64,000 nt of DNA from positions 434,001 to 498,000 of the forward strand of contig OZ255620.1 of the NCBI GenBank assembly GCA_965276665.1, given 5' to 3'. A program made the position numbers and the translations under genes. Shown here piece by piece: positions 35,142 through 44,849 of this stretch. Below the pieces are notes generated by a model. It was not told the origin of the DNA and did not search any database. It saw nothing but the letters and a program-made list of their open reading frames with translations. This stretch comes from CAWGJC01 sp965276665. Its GTDB lineage: Bacteria > Pseudomonadota > Alphaproteobacteria > Acetobacterales > Acetobacteraceae. Numbering within the stretch: the first letter of the stretch is position 1; every line of letters begins with the position of its first letter.

Positions 35142-37834
35142 TCAAGACGACCGCGCGAGGAAATACGAAGCGACCGCCCACCTTCCTTCGCCCTTAGCCT
35201 TCCCAAGGACCCAGCTCCCGGCGTGAGTTCCCACGAGCGCAGCGAGCCTGCCCACCAGCGCCTGCCTATTTGCGCCGTCCCAGCTGAACTGCGCCACGAC
35301 ATCTTCGTGCAGGTCGGCCGCCTTCACGGGGGCAACGCCATGGTGAACGTGCCAACACGCGAAGGCTTCCGAGATCCTCGCACGCACCGGGTCATTGCTC
35401 TTTGCTTCTTGGACTCTGTCGACCGGATCCCGGCAGCCGAGCGCCAGCAGGGGGTCCCGGACCCACTCCGCCCATGCTTCGTATGAGCCAAGCGGCCCGC
35501 CCTTTGGCAGATGCGACTGTCGGCCCCACCGCCAAATCGTCAGAAGCGCCGACAGCAGATCTTCGCGGCGAGGCAGCAGCGACTGCACGAAACCCGGCGC
35601 GAAGGGTCTGTTCTCCGGATCGGGCGTTCGGGCATCCAGCGCACAGTGAATGAAGCGGCGCGCCAAATCCTCCGAGACGCTCAACCCGTTGCCCGTCACC
35701 GCGATGAACGCGGTCGAGTTCAGCAACGCCGTCTCGCTCTTGCCAAGCACACGGACTTTCGCGGGGTTTTCGGTGAGCACGGAGGTGAGGGCGCCGCTGC
35801 GCAACTGCTTGCCATTCACATTGTCCAAGAACACCACTGGCTCAGCCTCGAGCAGCGCCGCGACCACTCTCTTCTTAAGCTCCGCAACGTCGTTACCCGG
35901 GGTAAATGCCTGCGGCGATCGTCCGAAGGCGATGGCTGATACGGCGCGCACGAGCAAGCCTTTTCCCACGGACGACCCGGAAGTTTCAGGTGCGCGCACG
36001 AGAAAGCCCGGCGCCAGATCGATGCTCGGCCGCACGGCCGCAGTTAGCAGACCGCAGAGCAGAGCGGTCTCGTCCTGGCCAGGGTCCACCCGCATGTCGG
36101 TCACGTCCACACCTACAGTCGCGTCATGAACGCGCTCGGCGTCGGCAACGGCGAACGTCCTGAAGGCGTTCCGGATGCACCGGAGCGCGATCAGCGCGTC
36201 TCCTTCGTTTGGCCGATCGGGCACACTGACCGGCACTCCGGCCGCGCACCACAACTTGCTGCCCTGATCGTATCCGGAGCTGTGCCGGATAGAGCCGTCC
36301 CCTGACAGTAGCGGCCCGTAGGCTACCCCGTGCAACGAGGGCAGGCGCCAGTCGCCTCGCATGGCCAGGTAGAGCTTGGCCACGCGATCCGGCAGCGTCG
36401 TGCTCTTTGGGCCTGTTTTCCCGATCACCGTCGGGCGACAGACTTTGTGCGCCTCTAGGACGACGCGGTCGGCCCCAAGATGGTGCACCTCCGGAGAGCC
36501 GTCGGCGTTCGTGAGAACAACCACTGGTCTGTCGCGTTCGAACAAGTTGCCAGCATCGACCAAAGCATCTCGCAGGCGCTCCGCAGTTTCGGGCAGATCG
36601 CCATTGTCGATTATTAGGTCCGACCTCACGTGTCGCTTGCGCAAATCCGGCGGCATGGGCTCGACCATGTCAGCGAACTCGCTCTGGGCCTGTGCGGCCT
36701 TGATCTCGCGAACTGCGGCGAGATAGGGTTCCACGTCGATCCCAGCCCCCCGCGCCCACTCGAGAATATCCGCTACGCCCACGTGGAATGGCGGGTCGAG
36801 CGAATTAAAAGTTCGCTCTGCCTCGGTCGAATCTCCTCCGCGGTGATACCTGCCGTCGAACTCGATGTAGAGTTCGCGCGCCATCTCGATGTGCTGGGGC
36901 AGCGCTGCTTTAAGTGCGCACCCGATCTTTACGTACCCGCTGTCCCGCTCATCAAAACGGCCGTCGTTCTGGATTTGGCGGAACAGGTCGGCGAGCGCGT
37001 CAGGAGCGACAGCAGCAAGGAAGCGCTGGCGCGCCGTCAGGGAATGACAGGATCTCGCCACTCCGCGCTTGCCCGGCGGCAGGCCGCGTCAAAGCAGGGC
37101 GCTCCGTGATGTCGGCGATGTGCGGTGGAACCATGACCTCCGGTGCGCCGGGAAGCTCAACGAAACGAATTGGGCAGGGGTTCGCTACGCCATGCAAAAC
37201 GGGGCCGGCTGTGTAGATGGGCGTAATATCGTTGAAGACGGAATGATCCACACGAGAGTCGGCGAACCAAGCTTTTAGTGCCTCGCGCCAAGCGGAACGT
37301 TCAGCCAAAACCAGAACCGCAGTCGGGCACCATCCTTGAAACCATGGGAACCGGACGCGCTGACGAAGCATCGCGCCGCGCGGAACTCTGCCGGAAGAAG
37401 CGGAAGAACCGCTCGGCCGCATGCTGCCACGTCGGCCCGGTCGGTCTCGGCGGCCAGCGCGACGCCGTCGAGATCGATAGCAATCCAGCGGTGCGCGGCT
37501 GGCTCGAGCGTTGGCACGTGCCCGTCCTTCGGATGCAGCAGGCGCCGGGTGTTGTCGGCTCGCTCCGCGCCGATGAGCCTGCCGCGCACGACCATGACAT
37601 GCCGACGAGACTGCAACTGCTCGAGCAGGCGGCCGAGATCATCAAAGCCTTTTAGAGGGCGCGTGGCGATCTCGAAGAACGTCGCCGAATCGTAGCCTTC
37701 ACACCTTCGGGCGCGACGCGCTTCGCGAGCACCTTGCCCTCCGTAGAGGCGAGCAGCGTGATGAAGTCCACGATCTGCTCGGCCACCGGAGAGGTGGCGC
37801 AGGGATCGGCAGTTGCTTCGACCGCGGCGGACAT
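35142..37834 (-). pseudogene. Mobile-element replicative primase/helicase, broken by three frameshifts
   Basis: Pieces in three frames join into one about 897-residue protein. Starting at MSAAVEATADPCATSPVAEQ, the frame runs to APEGVKA, then continues after a missing base (near 37695) with YDSATFFEIATRPLKGFDDL, then FVSASGSHGFKDGARLRFWF (primase-polymerase-like). A second missing base near 37302 leads into AWREALKAWFADSRVDHSVF; a third shift (37000-37061) leads into a long frame with LADLFRQIQNDGRFDERDSG and a helicase-like P-loop APETSGSSVGKGLLV. The last frame alone is 639 codons from a GTG and might still be expressed. It resembles replication proteins of phage satellites and integrative elements. 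Confidence 0.65.
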
Positions 37835-37838
37835 CGAA

Positions 37839-38120
37839 TCAGCTCTCGCGTCCGGCGAGCAGTGCGCGAACCGAAGCCATCTCGACCAAAGCACGCTTTC
37901 CAACTTTCGCAAATCGGACGCGGCCTTCCGACCGCAAAACGTAGAGATGGGAGCGCGAAAGGCCGAAATGCGTGCAGGCGCCGGGGACGGCGGCGAATTC
38001 GGCATGCGCCACGGCAGCGGGATCGGGCTTGCGGCGCACGCGGCGAGCGCCGTGGTCGGTGGTTGTTTGGGTGGTGACACCGTGGGAAGCTCCGGGTTCG
38101 TGGTGGACCCACAAAGACAT
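37839..38120 (-). CDS. AlpA/excisionase-like DNA-binding protein
   Basis: A protein of about 93 residues whose C-terminal part FGLSRSHLYVLRSEGRVRFA then KVGKRALVEMASVRALL is the winged helix-turn-helix of AlpA-like regulators and excisionases. The N-terminal part is less sure; starts at 38249 or 38120 are both possible. The gene is 4 bases upstream of the primase remnant, the usual place for an AlpA-type regulator in such elements. Confidence 0.62.
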   Translation of the reverse strand: MSLWVHHEPGASHGVTTQTTTDHGARRVRRKPDPAAVAHAEFAAVPGACTHFGLSRSHLYVLRSEGRVRFAKVGKRALVEMASVRALLAGRES

Positions 38121-38184
38121 AAAGACCGACTCACAAACATGTTGTTCTTCGATTTTGGCAGACTTTTTCGTTCCGCATTTGATC

Positions 38185-38625
38185 TCACGAACGGCGCGCG
38201 GCCGGACGTGCCGGACTTGCGGGCATGAGCAATACCCGCGTCGTCCCATAAATCAGCCGCTCGCGCCGCGGCGAAGCTTGGGGCGGTGCCCAGAATCGCC
38301 GCGACACTTCGGCCCCTCGCAGGTGTTCAACCAGCGCGGCCGGCACCTCTACGCGAAGGCCCCAGTCACGGAGAAAACTGCCGAGGAACTCGACGTCGCC
38401 GGCCAGCTCGTAATCTGCCATTCGCCACAGCACAGGGCCGCCGTCCCGGTGGTCCTGCCATGTCAGCAGCAGGCCGGTGCGAGTGCCGGAGGGATCGACG
38501 AGTTCGCCGGCGACATCAAACTCGTCCGAGATCCACGAAGGCGCGTTGAGGCGCCAGATGCCGCCGTGTGCCGCGAAGGTGGTGCCCGCGTCGAGCAGCG
38601 CGCCGAGGAGATCAGGTTGAGACAT
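38185..38625 (-). pseudogene. N-terminal remnant of a DUF927-like element protein
   Basis: A 146-codon frame. SWISDEFDVAGELVDPSGTR, TGLLLTWQDHRDGGPVLWRM and ELAGDVEFLGSFLRDWGLRV resemble the opening of DUF927 proteins, which follow primases in phage satellites and integrative plasmids and are normally more than 500 residues. Here, after LVEHLRGAEVSRRF, the frame runs into unrelated low-complexity sequence and stops. Assignment rests on pattern similarity only; an intact small protein is the alternative. Confidence 0.4.
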
Positions 38626-38759
38626 TCGGGTATCCTTTCGAGGAGGCCCGAACGAGAAAACGTTTGCTGTGAGCAGCAAGAATTGCGTATCATCTGGTTT
38701 CCGACACCAGTTCTACGCGCCTACCGACCGCCCGCGACACTCCCGTCCGGGCGGTTCGG

Positions 38760-38984
38760 CTATTCTATGGAGCTGAGGACAGCAGGTGCCATGTCGGCGA
38801 CGAGGCGATCGATGCTGGTGCGCGGCACGAAGCTATGGCGGCCGAGCTTGCGAAGCTCGATCCGTCCGGCTCGCGCCAGTTCGTAGAGGGTTGTGCGGGA
38901 GATCCCGCCCAACGCGCGGCATGCCGCATCGATCGGCAGGAGGCTGGCCGGGCTGTCCGGCGTTGCGGGAGTGTGCATACACAC
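38760..38984 (-). CDS. Small excisionase/HTH regulator
   Basis: A 74-residue protein that is a single helix-turn-helix: LLPIDAACRALGGISRTTLY then ELARAGRIELRKLGRHSFVP and TSIDRLVADM, the MerR/Xis-like excisionase layout. It is probably the directionality or regulatory factor of the decayed element; the partner integrase is not in the window. Confidence 0.78.
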   Translation of the reverse strand: MCMHTPATPDSPASLLPIDAACRALGGISRTTLYELARAGRIELRKLGRHSFVPRTSIDRLVADMAPAVLSSIE

Positions 38985-39067
38985 GTGCTAGCGGACGTCC
39001 GCGGGCGTGCCGATAGCGCCCGGCGACTACGTAATGAGTGAAACTGGTCTCGCTTCTCGCAGGACGC

Positions 39068-39352
39068 TCACCACCTCGCCCGAGGATCCGCCCGCAGTCC
39101 TCCCACGGCCCGATTGTCGGGGCGACGCATCATCGTCTCGGTCGGTGCGGGCCGGGCCGGCGGCCGCGCGCCGTCCGACGGCGCAAAGGCGGCGAGCATG
39201 ATGCCAGCACCGAAGACGGCGATGACGATGAGGCCGTGCAGACCGATCAACCACAAAACGAATACCACCGGCAGCACGATCGCCGACGTGATCGCGCCAA
39301 GCGTGGCAAGGGCGGCTGGCAGGAGTGCAAGGGCGACAATCGGGCCGAGCAT
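39068..39352 (-). CDS. Small hydrophobic membrane protein
   Basis: A 94-residue protein with two strong membrane segments (LGPIVALALLPAALATLGA; VVFVLWLIGLHGLIVIAVF) and a charged Pro/Arg-rich tail. Family not recognised. An alternative ATG lies 4 codons upstream. It is upstream of, and on the same strand as, the excisionase-like gene. Confidence 0.5.
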   Translation of the reverse strand: MLGPIVALALLPAALATLGAITSAIVLPVVFVLWLIGLHGLIVIAVFGAGIMLAAFAPSDGARPPARPAPTETMMRRPDNRAVGGLRADPRARW

Positions 39353-39520
39353 AGTTACAGACACCTATAAGTCTTTTGAAAAGTGGCAAAATCGATCGCG
39401 GGTGTTGCGCCGGTCGCAACCGAGTACCCCGCTTCCTCCCCACCCCCTTACGCAACCTTCTCACTGGGGCGATCTTGATTCAAGAAGATAACCCCAATGG
39501 GCTTCCTACGCCGACTGGCT

Positions 39521-39665
39521 TAGAGGTTGTCTTTGAACGCTAGTGAAATGGGGTGGGAGGCCGCGGTCGGATGTGATTCCAACAGGTTGTCGAGACCGAG
39601 TTGGATGAACATCCTGATGTGGACCGCAGCCACCCCATTTCACTAGCGTTCAGAGACAGCCTCTA
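39521..39665. mobile_element. 145-bp MITE with 36-bp terminal inverted repeats
   Basis: Left end TAGAGGTTGTCTTTGAACGC continuing CTAGTGAAATGG to 39556; the right end (39630-39665) is its complement with 2 mismatches in 36. The inner part is also partly palindromic (GCCGCGGTC / GACCGCAGC-like), so the element could fold completely. There is no gene. The GAGGYTGTC ends suggest mobilisation by an IS5-family transposase. Confidence 0.82.
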
Positions 39666-39698
39666 AGTGGCAGCGATAACAGGTTCGGCCTTATCCGT

Positions 39699-39773
39699 TC
39701 GAACGGATAAAGATGCTCGCTAAAACAAAGAGCGAGAGCCTGTGGAATGAGCGAATGCGAACGGAACATACTC
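39699..39773 (+). repeat. 75-bp dispersed repeat, left copy
   Basis: TCGAACGGATAAAGATGCTC to GAACGGAACATACTC matches the reverse complement of 44850-44924 at 70 of 75 positions. It starts inside a perfect 20-bp palindrome, TTATCCGTTCGAACGGATAA (39691-39710). The rest of 39365-39867 outside this repeat and the MITE shows no gene. Confidence 0.9.
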
Positions 39774-39867
39774 CAGCGCGGCGGCTCAAGGCGGAGTTAA
39801 CGCAGATCAGCGCCGGCTGAACGGCGCGGGACCAGGACGACCAGACCCCGCTCTGGCGGGATGCCCA

Positions 39868-40889
39868 TCAAGTCCGAACAGCCGCTTCGAAAACACTCAG
39901 CGGCGATGCGTCTGGGCGGCGGACGTCGCCGGGGTGCCAGCCGGCGCGCGACAGCAGAGATTGGAATTCCTCGATTGTTCGCTGCCTGCCGTCCTGAACC
40001 ATCATCATGTGGACATCTATCAGCTTCGAGAAATGCGGCGCCGCCGGGCTGGGAACGATGAACTCGCAGATGAACAGTCGGCTGTCCGGCTTTGCCGCTT
40101 CGCGCATGACGGAGAGGATCCGTAAGCAGGCCTCATCCGGCCAGTCGTGCAGCATGTGCTTGAGAAAATACTCGTCGGCCGCCGGAACGCTGCGGAACAT
40201 GTCTCCGGCCACGTATTCGAGCCGCTGGTCCGCCTGCCGGCGGGTATTGCCCTGGCGCGTGCCGCCACTTCGGGGAGGTCGAAGACGATGCCGTGCGCTG
40301 TCGGATGGTCGCCGATCACTTCTCGCAGAAGCGCACCGTGGCTGCCGCCGATATCGCACAACACGGCATCGCCGAAATCCTCATCGCGACAGACGGCCCT
40401 GACGGCAGGCGCGTCGCTCGCGGAATAGCTCAACATGGCCATGGAGAAATCCCGCGCATAGGCGGGATCGCGCTGCAGATACCCCAACAGGCTGCCGAAT
40501 TCGCGGCGGAAGCCGTCGGTCTCACCGCTCCTGACGATATTCGGCAGATGCTTCCACGCCGCGTAATGCACCGGGCCTTCTTCGAGCATCGTCATGGCGC
40601 GCAGCGAATGCGGATGGCGCGCTCGCAGACACGCGCCTTTCGCGGTGATCCGGAAGCTGCGGTTGCCGTCTTCCTCCAGCAGGTCGAGCGAGGCGAGCGC
40701 CCGCAGCAGCCAGTAGAGCGTCGCCGCGTTGGCGCCGATGCGCGCGGCGAGCTCATCGGCCGTGACGAAATCAGAACCGTCCAGCGCATCGAAAACGCCC
40801 AGGGCGGTTCCAGTGTACAACACCTGGCTGCGCCACCTGCCGCCGATAAGCTCGATCACGGCGGGCAGTTCGGATACGTTAGCGTGCAT
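39868..40889 (-). pseudogene. O-methyltransferase (plant-type dimerisation domain), frameshifted
   Basis: The first frame (from MHANVSELPAVIELIGGRWR) has the dimerisation/winged-helix part ADELAARIGANAATLYWLLR and SAM motif I region LCDIGGSHGALLREVIGDHP. Near 40255 one base is missing: the expected continuation RQGNTRRQADQRLEYVAGDM then FLKHMLHDWPDEACLRIL and SRLFICEFIVPSPAAPHFSK lies in another frame and runs to 39868. Together they make a complete, about 340-residue Methyltransf_2 enzyme, as used in pigment and secondary-metabolite O-methylation. As it stands the gene is broken. Confidence 0.75.
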
Positions 40890-41126
40890 GCTATACTCTT
40901 TCGGCAGTGATGCGGCAGCCCGAACCGCGTCAGTTCGGCGCGTAAGCGTGCGGATCCTGCGGGCCGGAGCGACGGGGACGCAGCGAAATCGGACCGTGAT
41001 CCGCTTCGTACATCACGTCGAAGCAGAAATAGGGCGAGGCGTTGGCGTGAATCACGGTCTGCCGCCCGCTCGGTTGACCGTCGAAGGACAAGCGGCTGCT
41101 ATGCGCTGGGAGTGGATTGGGTGAGC

Positions 41127-41675
41127 TCACGCTGATGCCGGGATCCAGCGTTTCACGCCAAGCGCCGGGAAGGGAACGGTCACGGGAATATCGGCCCGGG
41201 TCAGCCCGATAATGGCGGGCGCACCCTGATGCGGTACGCCGCCGCCGCCCATCAGTCCGAACTCGCTCATCAGCATGTTGCCTTCGGCGCAACGCGGCCG
41301 GCTTGGCACGCAGCTGGCACGTTCGATCACCTCGACCGCAACGGGACCGCCGAGCCAGCCGAAGGCGACGTTCGCGATTGCGCGAAAGCCTGCGATCGTG
41401 GTGCCCGAACCGAAAGTCATGCTTGCCGGCTTGTTCTCCGAGCGGAAATCGCCGGGATCGAGCGCGCGCGACAGGATACGGAGTCCCGGCGATCCGGTAT
41501 CGATCCCGGCCGTGAGTCTCTTGCTGCCGACCCGTAAAGGGAGCGCGAAGTAACGGCCGCCGCTGGGCAGCACCACCTTGCGGATCGGCACAACGGTCTC
41601 CGTTTGATCCTGCGCGCGGGCGGATACCCCGCTGGTGAAAAGCAGACACAGCGTCAGCAGGACGCGCGGGCTCAT
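41127..41675 (-). CDS. Exported aspartyl-protease-like (retropepsin-fold) protein, probably truncated
   Basis: A 182-residue protein with signal peptide (RVLLTLCLLFTSGVSARA) and the pepsin-like active-site motif AGIDTGSPGLRIL near residue 58. A middle region carries two Cys (SCVPSRPRCAEG). The frame stops after FPALGVKRWI; in another frame the sequence continues with HSSRLSFDGQPSGRQTVIHA and SPYFCFDVMYEADHGPISLR to 40930, which may be the lost C-terminus. Function unknown. Confidence 0.5.
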   Translation of the reverse strand: MSPRVLLTLCLLFTSGVSARAQDQTETVVPIRKVVLPSGGRYFALPLRVGSKRLTAGIDTGSPGLRILSRALDPGDFRSENKPASMTFGSGTTIAGFRAIANVAFGWLGGPVAVEVIERASCVPSRPRCAEGNMLMSEFGLMGGGGVPHQGAPAIIGLTRADIPVTVPFPALGVKRWIPASA

Positions 41676-43057
41676 TCGGATCCTCCGCAGGATCCAAGCG
41701 ACTCAAGAACGAATTCAGGAGCGTGATCCGGCCGGGTGGAGAGCGTCGCCACCGGCAGGACCGGCCGCGCCGGATCGACTAGCGCCACGTTCCTGCGGCG
41801 GAGCAGAAGCGCGAGCACCAGGACGGCTTCGCTGATGGCGAGCTGGGCGCCGATGCAGACATGCGGCCCGGTGCCGAACGGCATGAAACGCGACCGGTCC
41901 GGATTAGGCTCGTCGAGGAAGCGCTGCGGGTCGAACCTGTCCGGATCGGGCCAGACCGAGGGATTGCGGTGCAGCAACCAGAATGGCGTCAGTACCATGC
42001 TGCCCTTCGGCACGTCCCGTCCCGCGGCAACCGTTCGGCGCACGCAGAACCGCGCCGTCATGAAGGCCGGGGAATAGAGCCGCAACGTCTCGTTGACGAC
42101 GGCCCGGGTCACCGTGAGATGGCTCAGCGCGGCGGTCGCGGCCTGCGGCGAGAGATCGGTGCCCGCGGCTTCGACCGTGACCGCCGCACGCCAGCCCGGC
42201 GATTGGGCGAGCAGATAGAGCGACCAAAACAGCGTGAGCGCGGTCGTCTCATGGCCCGCGACCAGCATCGTCGCGACTTCGTCGATCAGCAGGCTTTCTG
42301 CATTGTCGCCATGCGCCTGTGCGAGGAGGTCGAACAGATCCCGCGCTTCCCCGGTCGGCGTCGAGTGGCGCTGCGCTACCACGCCGCCGATCACTTGCCT
42401 CCAGCGGGCCCGAAAGCGCTTTCGCCGCAGCGCAAGCGGCGTGGGTATCCAGCCCGGCAGCAGAAAATCCTGCAACGCCGGGCGGCCGATGCTCGAAGTG
42501 AATTGGGCGATCATGTCGCGTAGCTCGGCACGGAAGACGCTCGTCTCGACAGAGAACATCGAGGCCGATGCGATGTCGAGGCTGAGCAGCTGCATCTCGC
42601 GCAGCAGATCAATCGGCGCACCGCCGCGCGCCTCCAGGCGGCGGCACGCGGCTCCGCGACCCTGACGATATGGTCGCCCATCATCGAAGGCTCGCGGCGT
42701 GAAGGCGGGCGCCATCGTGCGCCGCTGCTTGCGCCAGCGCTCACCTTCGCTGATCAGCAGGCCCTCTCCCGCGACCGGCCCGAGCACTTTCCGGGCCATC
42801 GGCATGCGGACGTAATCCGTGGCGTTGGCCTGCAGCACCTCCAGCATCGCGACGCCGCCGGCCATCAGAACGAGCGGGAAGCGGGGCAGCGAGAGGCGAA
42901 CCACCGGTTCGGCGAGGCAGCGCGCCGGAAACGCGCTCAACGCGTTCCGGCGCAGATTCACCAGGACCTGCAGGCCGTTCGCCGTATCGTGCGCGAGCGG
43001 CGGCATGGCCGGACGAACGTCCGGTTCACCGATCACACCCGGTCTCGCAACGAGCAT
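41672..43057 (-). CDS. Cytochrome P450, with an internal out-of-frame segment
   Basis: A 461-codon frame with complete P450 landmarks: I-helix AGHETTALTLF, K-helix ETLRL, PERF-like WPDPDRFDPQRFL and the haem-binding loop PFGTGPHVCIG. The N-terminal GEGLLISEGERWRKQRRTMA is normal, but after APAFTPRAF about 16 residues (DDGRPYRQGRGAAC) are out of phase; the expected MMGDHIVRVAEPRAAA lies in the +1 frame and the original frame resumes at RRLEARGGAPIDLL. Two opposite indels (about 42692 and 42650) would explain it. Its stop overlaps the protease-like start by 4 bases. Substrate unknown; activity doubtful. Confidence 0.7.
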   Translation of the reverse strand: MLVARPGVIGEPDVRPAMPPLAHDTANGLQVLVNLRRNALSAFPARCLAEPVVRLSLPRFPLVLMAGGVAMLEVLQANATDYVRMPMARKVLGPVAGEGLLISEGERWRKQRRTMAPAFTPRAFDDGRPYRQGRGAACRRLEARGGAPIDLLREMQLLSLDIASASMFSVETSVFRAELRDMIAQFTSSIGRPALQDFLLPGWIPTPLALRRKRFRARWRQVIGGVVAQRHSTPTGEARDLFDLLAQAHGDNAESLLIDEVATMLVAGHETTALTLFWSLYLLAQSPGWRAAVTVEAAGTDLSPQAATAALSHLTVTRAVVNETLRLYSPAFMTARFCVRRTVAAGRDVPKGSMVLTPFWLLHRNPSVWPDPDRFDPQRFLDEPNPDRSRFMPFGTGPHVCIGAQLAISEAVLVLALLLRRRNVALVDPARPVLPVATLSTRPDHAPEFVLESLGSCGGSE

Positions 43058-43159
43058 CGGCTGCAGCTGCCGCTAGGCGGAAGCGCGTCGAAGCAGAGAG
43101 ATCAGTTCGGCCACGCATGGTTCTCCCTTACGCCGAGGACTGGTCCGGTGAGGACCAGA

Positions 43160-43281
43160 TTTGAGGTCACCAGCCCGGATGCGTGCCGATTTGCAGCCTC
43201 CGGGAGCCAGGGCAGCATCGTGTCCAGCACCCTGGGATCAAGCGGTGTACTTGCCTGGAAGTCGAGGTAGACGTTCATCAT
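43160..43281 (-). pseudogene. N-terminal fragment of a cysteine desulfurase
   Basis: From an ATG at 43278 (or 43281) the translation NVYLDFQASTPLDPRVLDTM then LPWLPEAANRHASG matches the extreme N-terminus of IscS/NifS-type cysteine desulfurases. Homology then stops, with the PLP lysine and catalytic Cys regions absent. It is a short relic next to other gene pieces. Confidence 0.55.
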
Positions 43282-43291
43282 GTGCTTCTCG

Positions 43292-43705
43292 TCAGATCCT
43301 GAGATCCGTTTCTTGTATCGTCGGGCATGTAAGGCTTATTGTACCCTGCGTCAGCGAAAGGCCATCCCGGTTCACCCGATTGCAACTTGGCCTGCAATCG
43401 ACGTTCCTCGCGACCGGAATCCACGCCGTCGCCGGTAACGGCCCGATCAGGCGGAGCACCGGATGCACCCAGTAGACTTCCAGCATGGATTGCGGCGCGG
43501 CGAAGAAGGGGCGCGGCAGCAAGCCAAGCTTCGCGGTGATCGCTTTCCATACTGCGAACATCACTGCCAGGGCGAGGAACCACGGCCCGAGGCGATGCAG
43601 AAGCGGCCGCCCGCTCACACGCGGACCAGCGTCGCCGCCAGCAGGATCGCGAAAACACCCAGCATGATTGCGGCGAGTGTTCCCGTCCGAACAGAAGCAC
43701 GTCAT
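43292..43705 (-). pseudogene. Fragment of an ABC transporter permease (SsuC/TauC-like)
   Basis: Within this frame FLALAVMFAVWKAITAKLGL then PRPFFAAPQSMLEVYW and VLRLIGPLPATAWIPVA resemble two separate parts of nitrate/sulfonate/taurine permeases, fused with the intervening membrane segments deleted. The flanks of the frame are unrelated to permeases. Weak call based on two short matches. Confidence 0.35.
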
Positions 43706-44052
43706 CGCCGCGTCGGCCGCTCAGGCGGTTGCGCTCGGCGGACCCATCCACCAGACGCCTTGAGATGAGTGCTGTCGATCATCGGCCGTTCCGGAACACC
43801 AGCCTCGACGACCAGCGCCGCGAAGATGCGGTCGAACACGCCGAGGCGGCTCCAGCGGACGAAGCGGTTGTAGAGCGTCTTGTGCGGCCCGTAGCCGCGC
43901 GGCGCGTCCTTCCACTGCAGGCCGTGTCGGATCACGGAGACGATGCCGCTGATCGCCCGGCGATCGCCGACACGACGCAGGCCGCGCGAGACAGGAAAGA
44001 ACGGCTCGATCCGGCGCATATGGACGCGCGGCAACAGCAAAACGTCGGGCAT
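43702..44052 (-). pseudogene. IS5-family transposase, N-terminal half
   Basis: A 116-codon frame. VHMRRIEPFFPVSRGLRRVG, RAISGIVSVIRHGLQWKDAP and GYGPHKTLYNRFVRWSRLGV are the DUF4096-type N-terminal domain of IS5-group transposases, followed by the first DDE Asp in MIDSTHLKA. The frame then leaves homology (SGGWVRRAQPPERP) and stops, so the rest of the catalytic domain is missing. AGGGTCCTGAACC near 44100 looks like the element's outer end. Confidence 0.75.
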
Positions 44053-44116
44053 CAGACACCTCCGACACCCCCAGAACCAAACCGCCACGAGCCAAGGAAA
44101 GGGTCCTGAACCTAAG

Positions 44117-44845
44117 TGTTTGATCCCGGGCTTTGATGGTGCGGTGTTTTCGCGTGAGTGGAAGGACGCGCTATGGGCCAAGTTCTACACGGAAGCGCCA
44201 CCACGACGGAGGCGGTCCGTTGCGCGATACGGCACGGTCAAGCGAGCCTGAGGACCCTCGCCAGGCGTTACGGCATCAACCAGAAGACCGTCGCCAAGTG
44301 AAAGCGACGGACCTCCGTGACCGACCTCCCGACGGGTCCGCGGGAGCCGCGGTCAACCAGCCTGTCCGTCGCCAACGAGGTGATTGTCGTCGCGTTCCCC
44401 AGGCACACGCTGCTGCCGATCGACGCCGTCTCTACGCTCTGCAAGCCACCATCCCGCAGCTGACGCGCTCGTCCCTCCATCGCTGCTTGCAGCGGCACGG
44501 CATCGGGCGCCTGCCCGACCGCGCGTTTCCTGACCCACATGTTCGGCATGCGCTGCCGCGAGAACGGCATCGAGCATCGCTTCACCAGGAGGAACCATCC
44601 CTGGACCAACGATCAGGTCGAGCGGATGAACCGGACTATCAAGGAAGCCACCGTCCAGCGATACCACTACGACGACGGCGATCAGCTCCGAAGGCACCTC
44701 GACCAGTTCGTCAGCGCCTCCAATTTCGGCCGTCGCCTCAAAACCCTCAAAGGCCTGACACCCTACGAGGCCAGTTGCCGCGCATAGCAGAACAACCCAA
44801 AACGCTCCAACGTCAATCCGCTCCACCAAAGTCCGGGACTAAACA
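44117..44845. mobile_element. Inactive IS481-family element
   Basis: Ends are TGTTTGATCCCGGGCTTTGA at 44117 and the complement of TGTTTAGTCCCGGACTTTGG ending at 44845, the TGT...ACA termini of IS481. Flanking hexamers CCTAAG and CCTAGA are an imperfect target duplication. At 729 bp it is shorter than a full IS481 (about 1.1 kb), so it has an internal deletion. Confidence 0.78.
44173..44787 (+). pseudogene. IS481-family transposase remnant
   Basis: Begins GQVLHGSATTTEAVRCAIRH and LARRYGINQKTVAK, then a TGA stop; continues in frame TSVTDLPTGPREP, shifts frame for LYALQATIPQLTRSSLHRCL then RHGIGRLPD, and ends in a third frame MFGMRCRENGIEHRFTRRNH, VERMNRTIKEATVQRYHYDD and LKTLKGLTPYEA. The central part of the DDE domain is deleted. 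Not functional. Confidence 0.85.
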
Positions 44846-44849
44846 CCTA

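Noticed and set aside
30342..39800. Integrative element with defined attachment sites
   Set aside because: I looked for a second copy of the tRNA-Glu 3' end further right and for an integrase and found neither, so the right boundary cannot be set.
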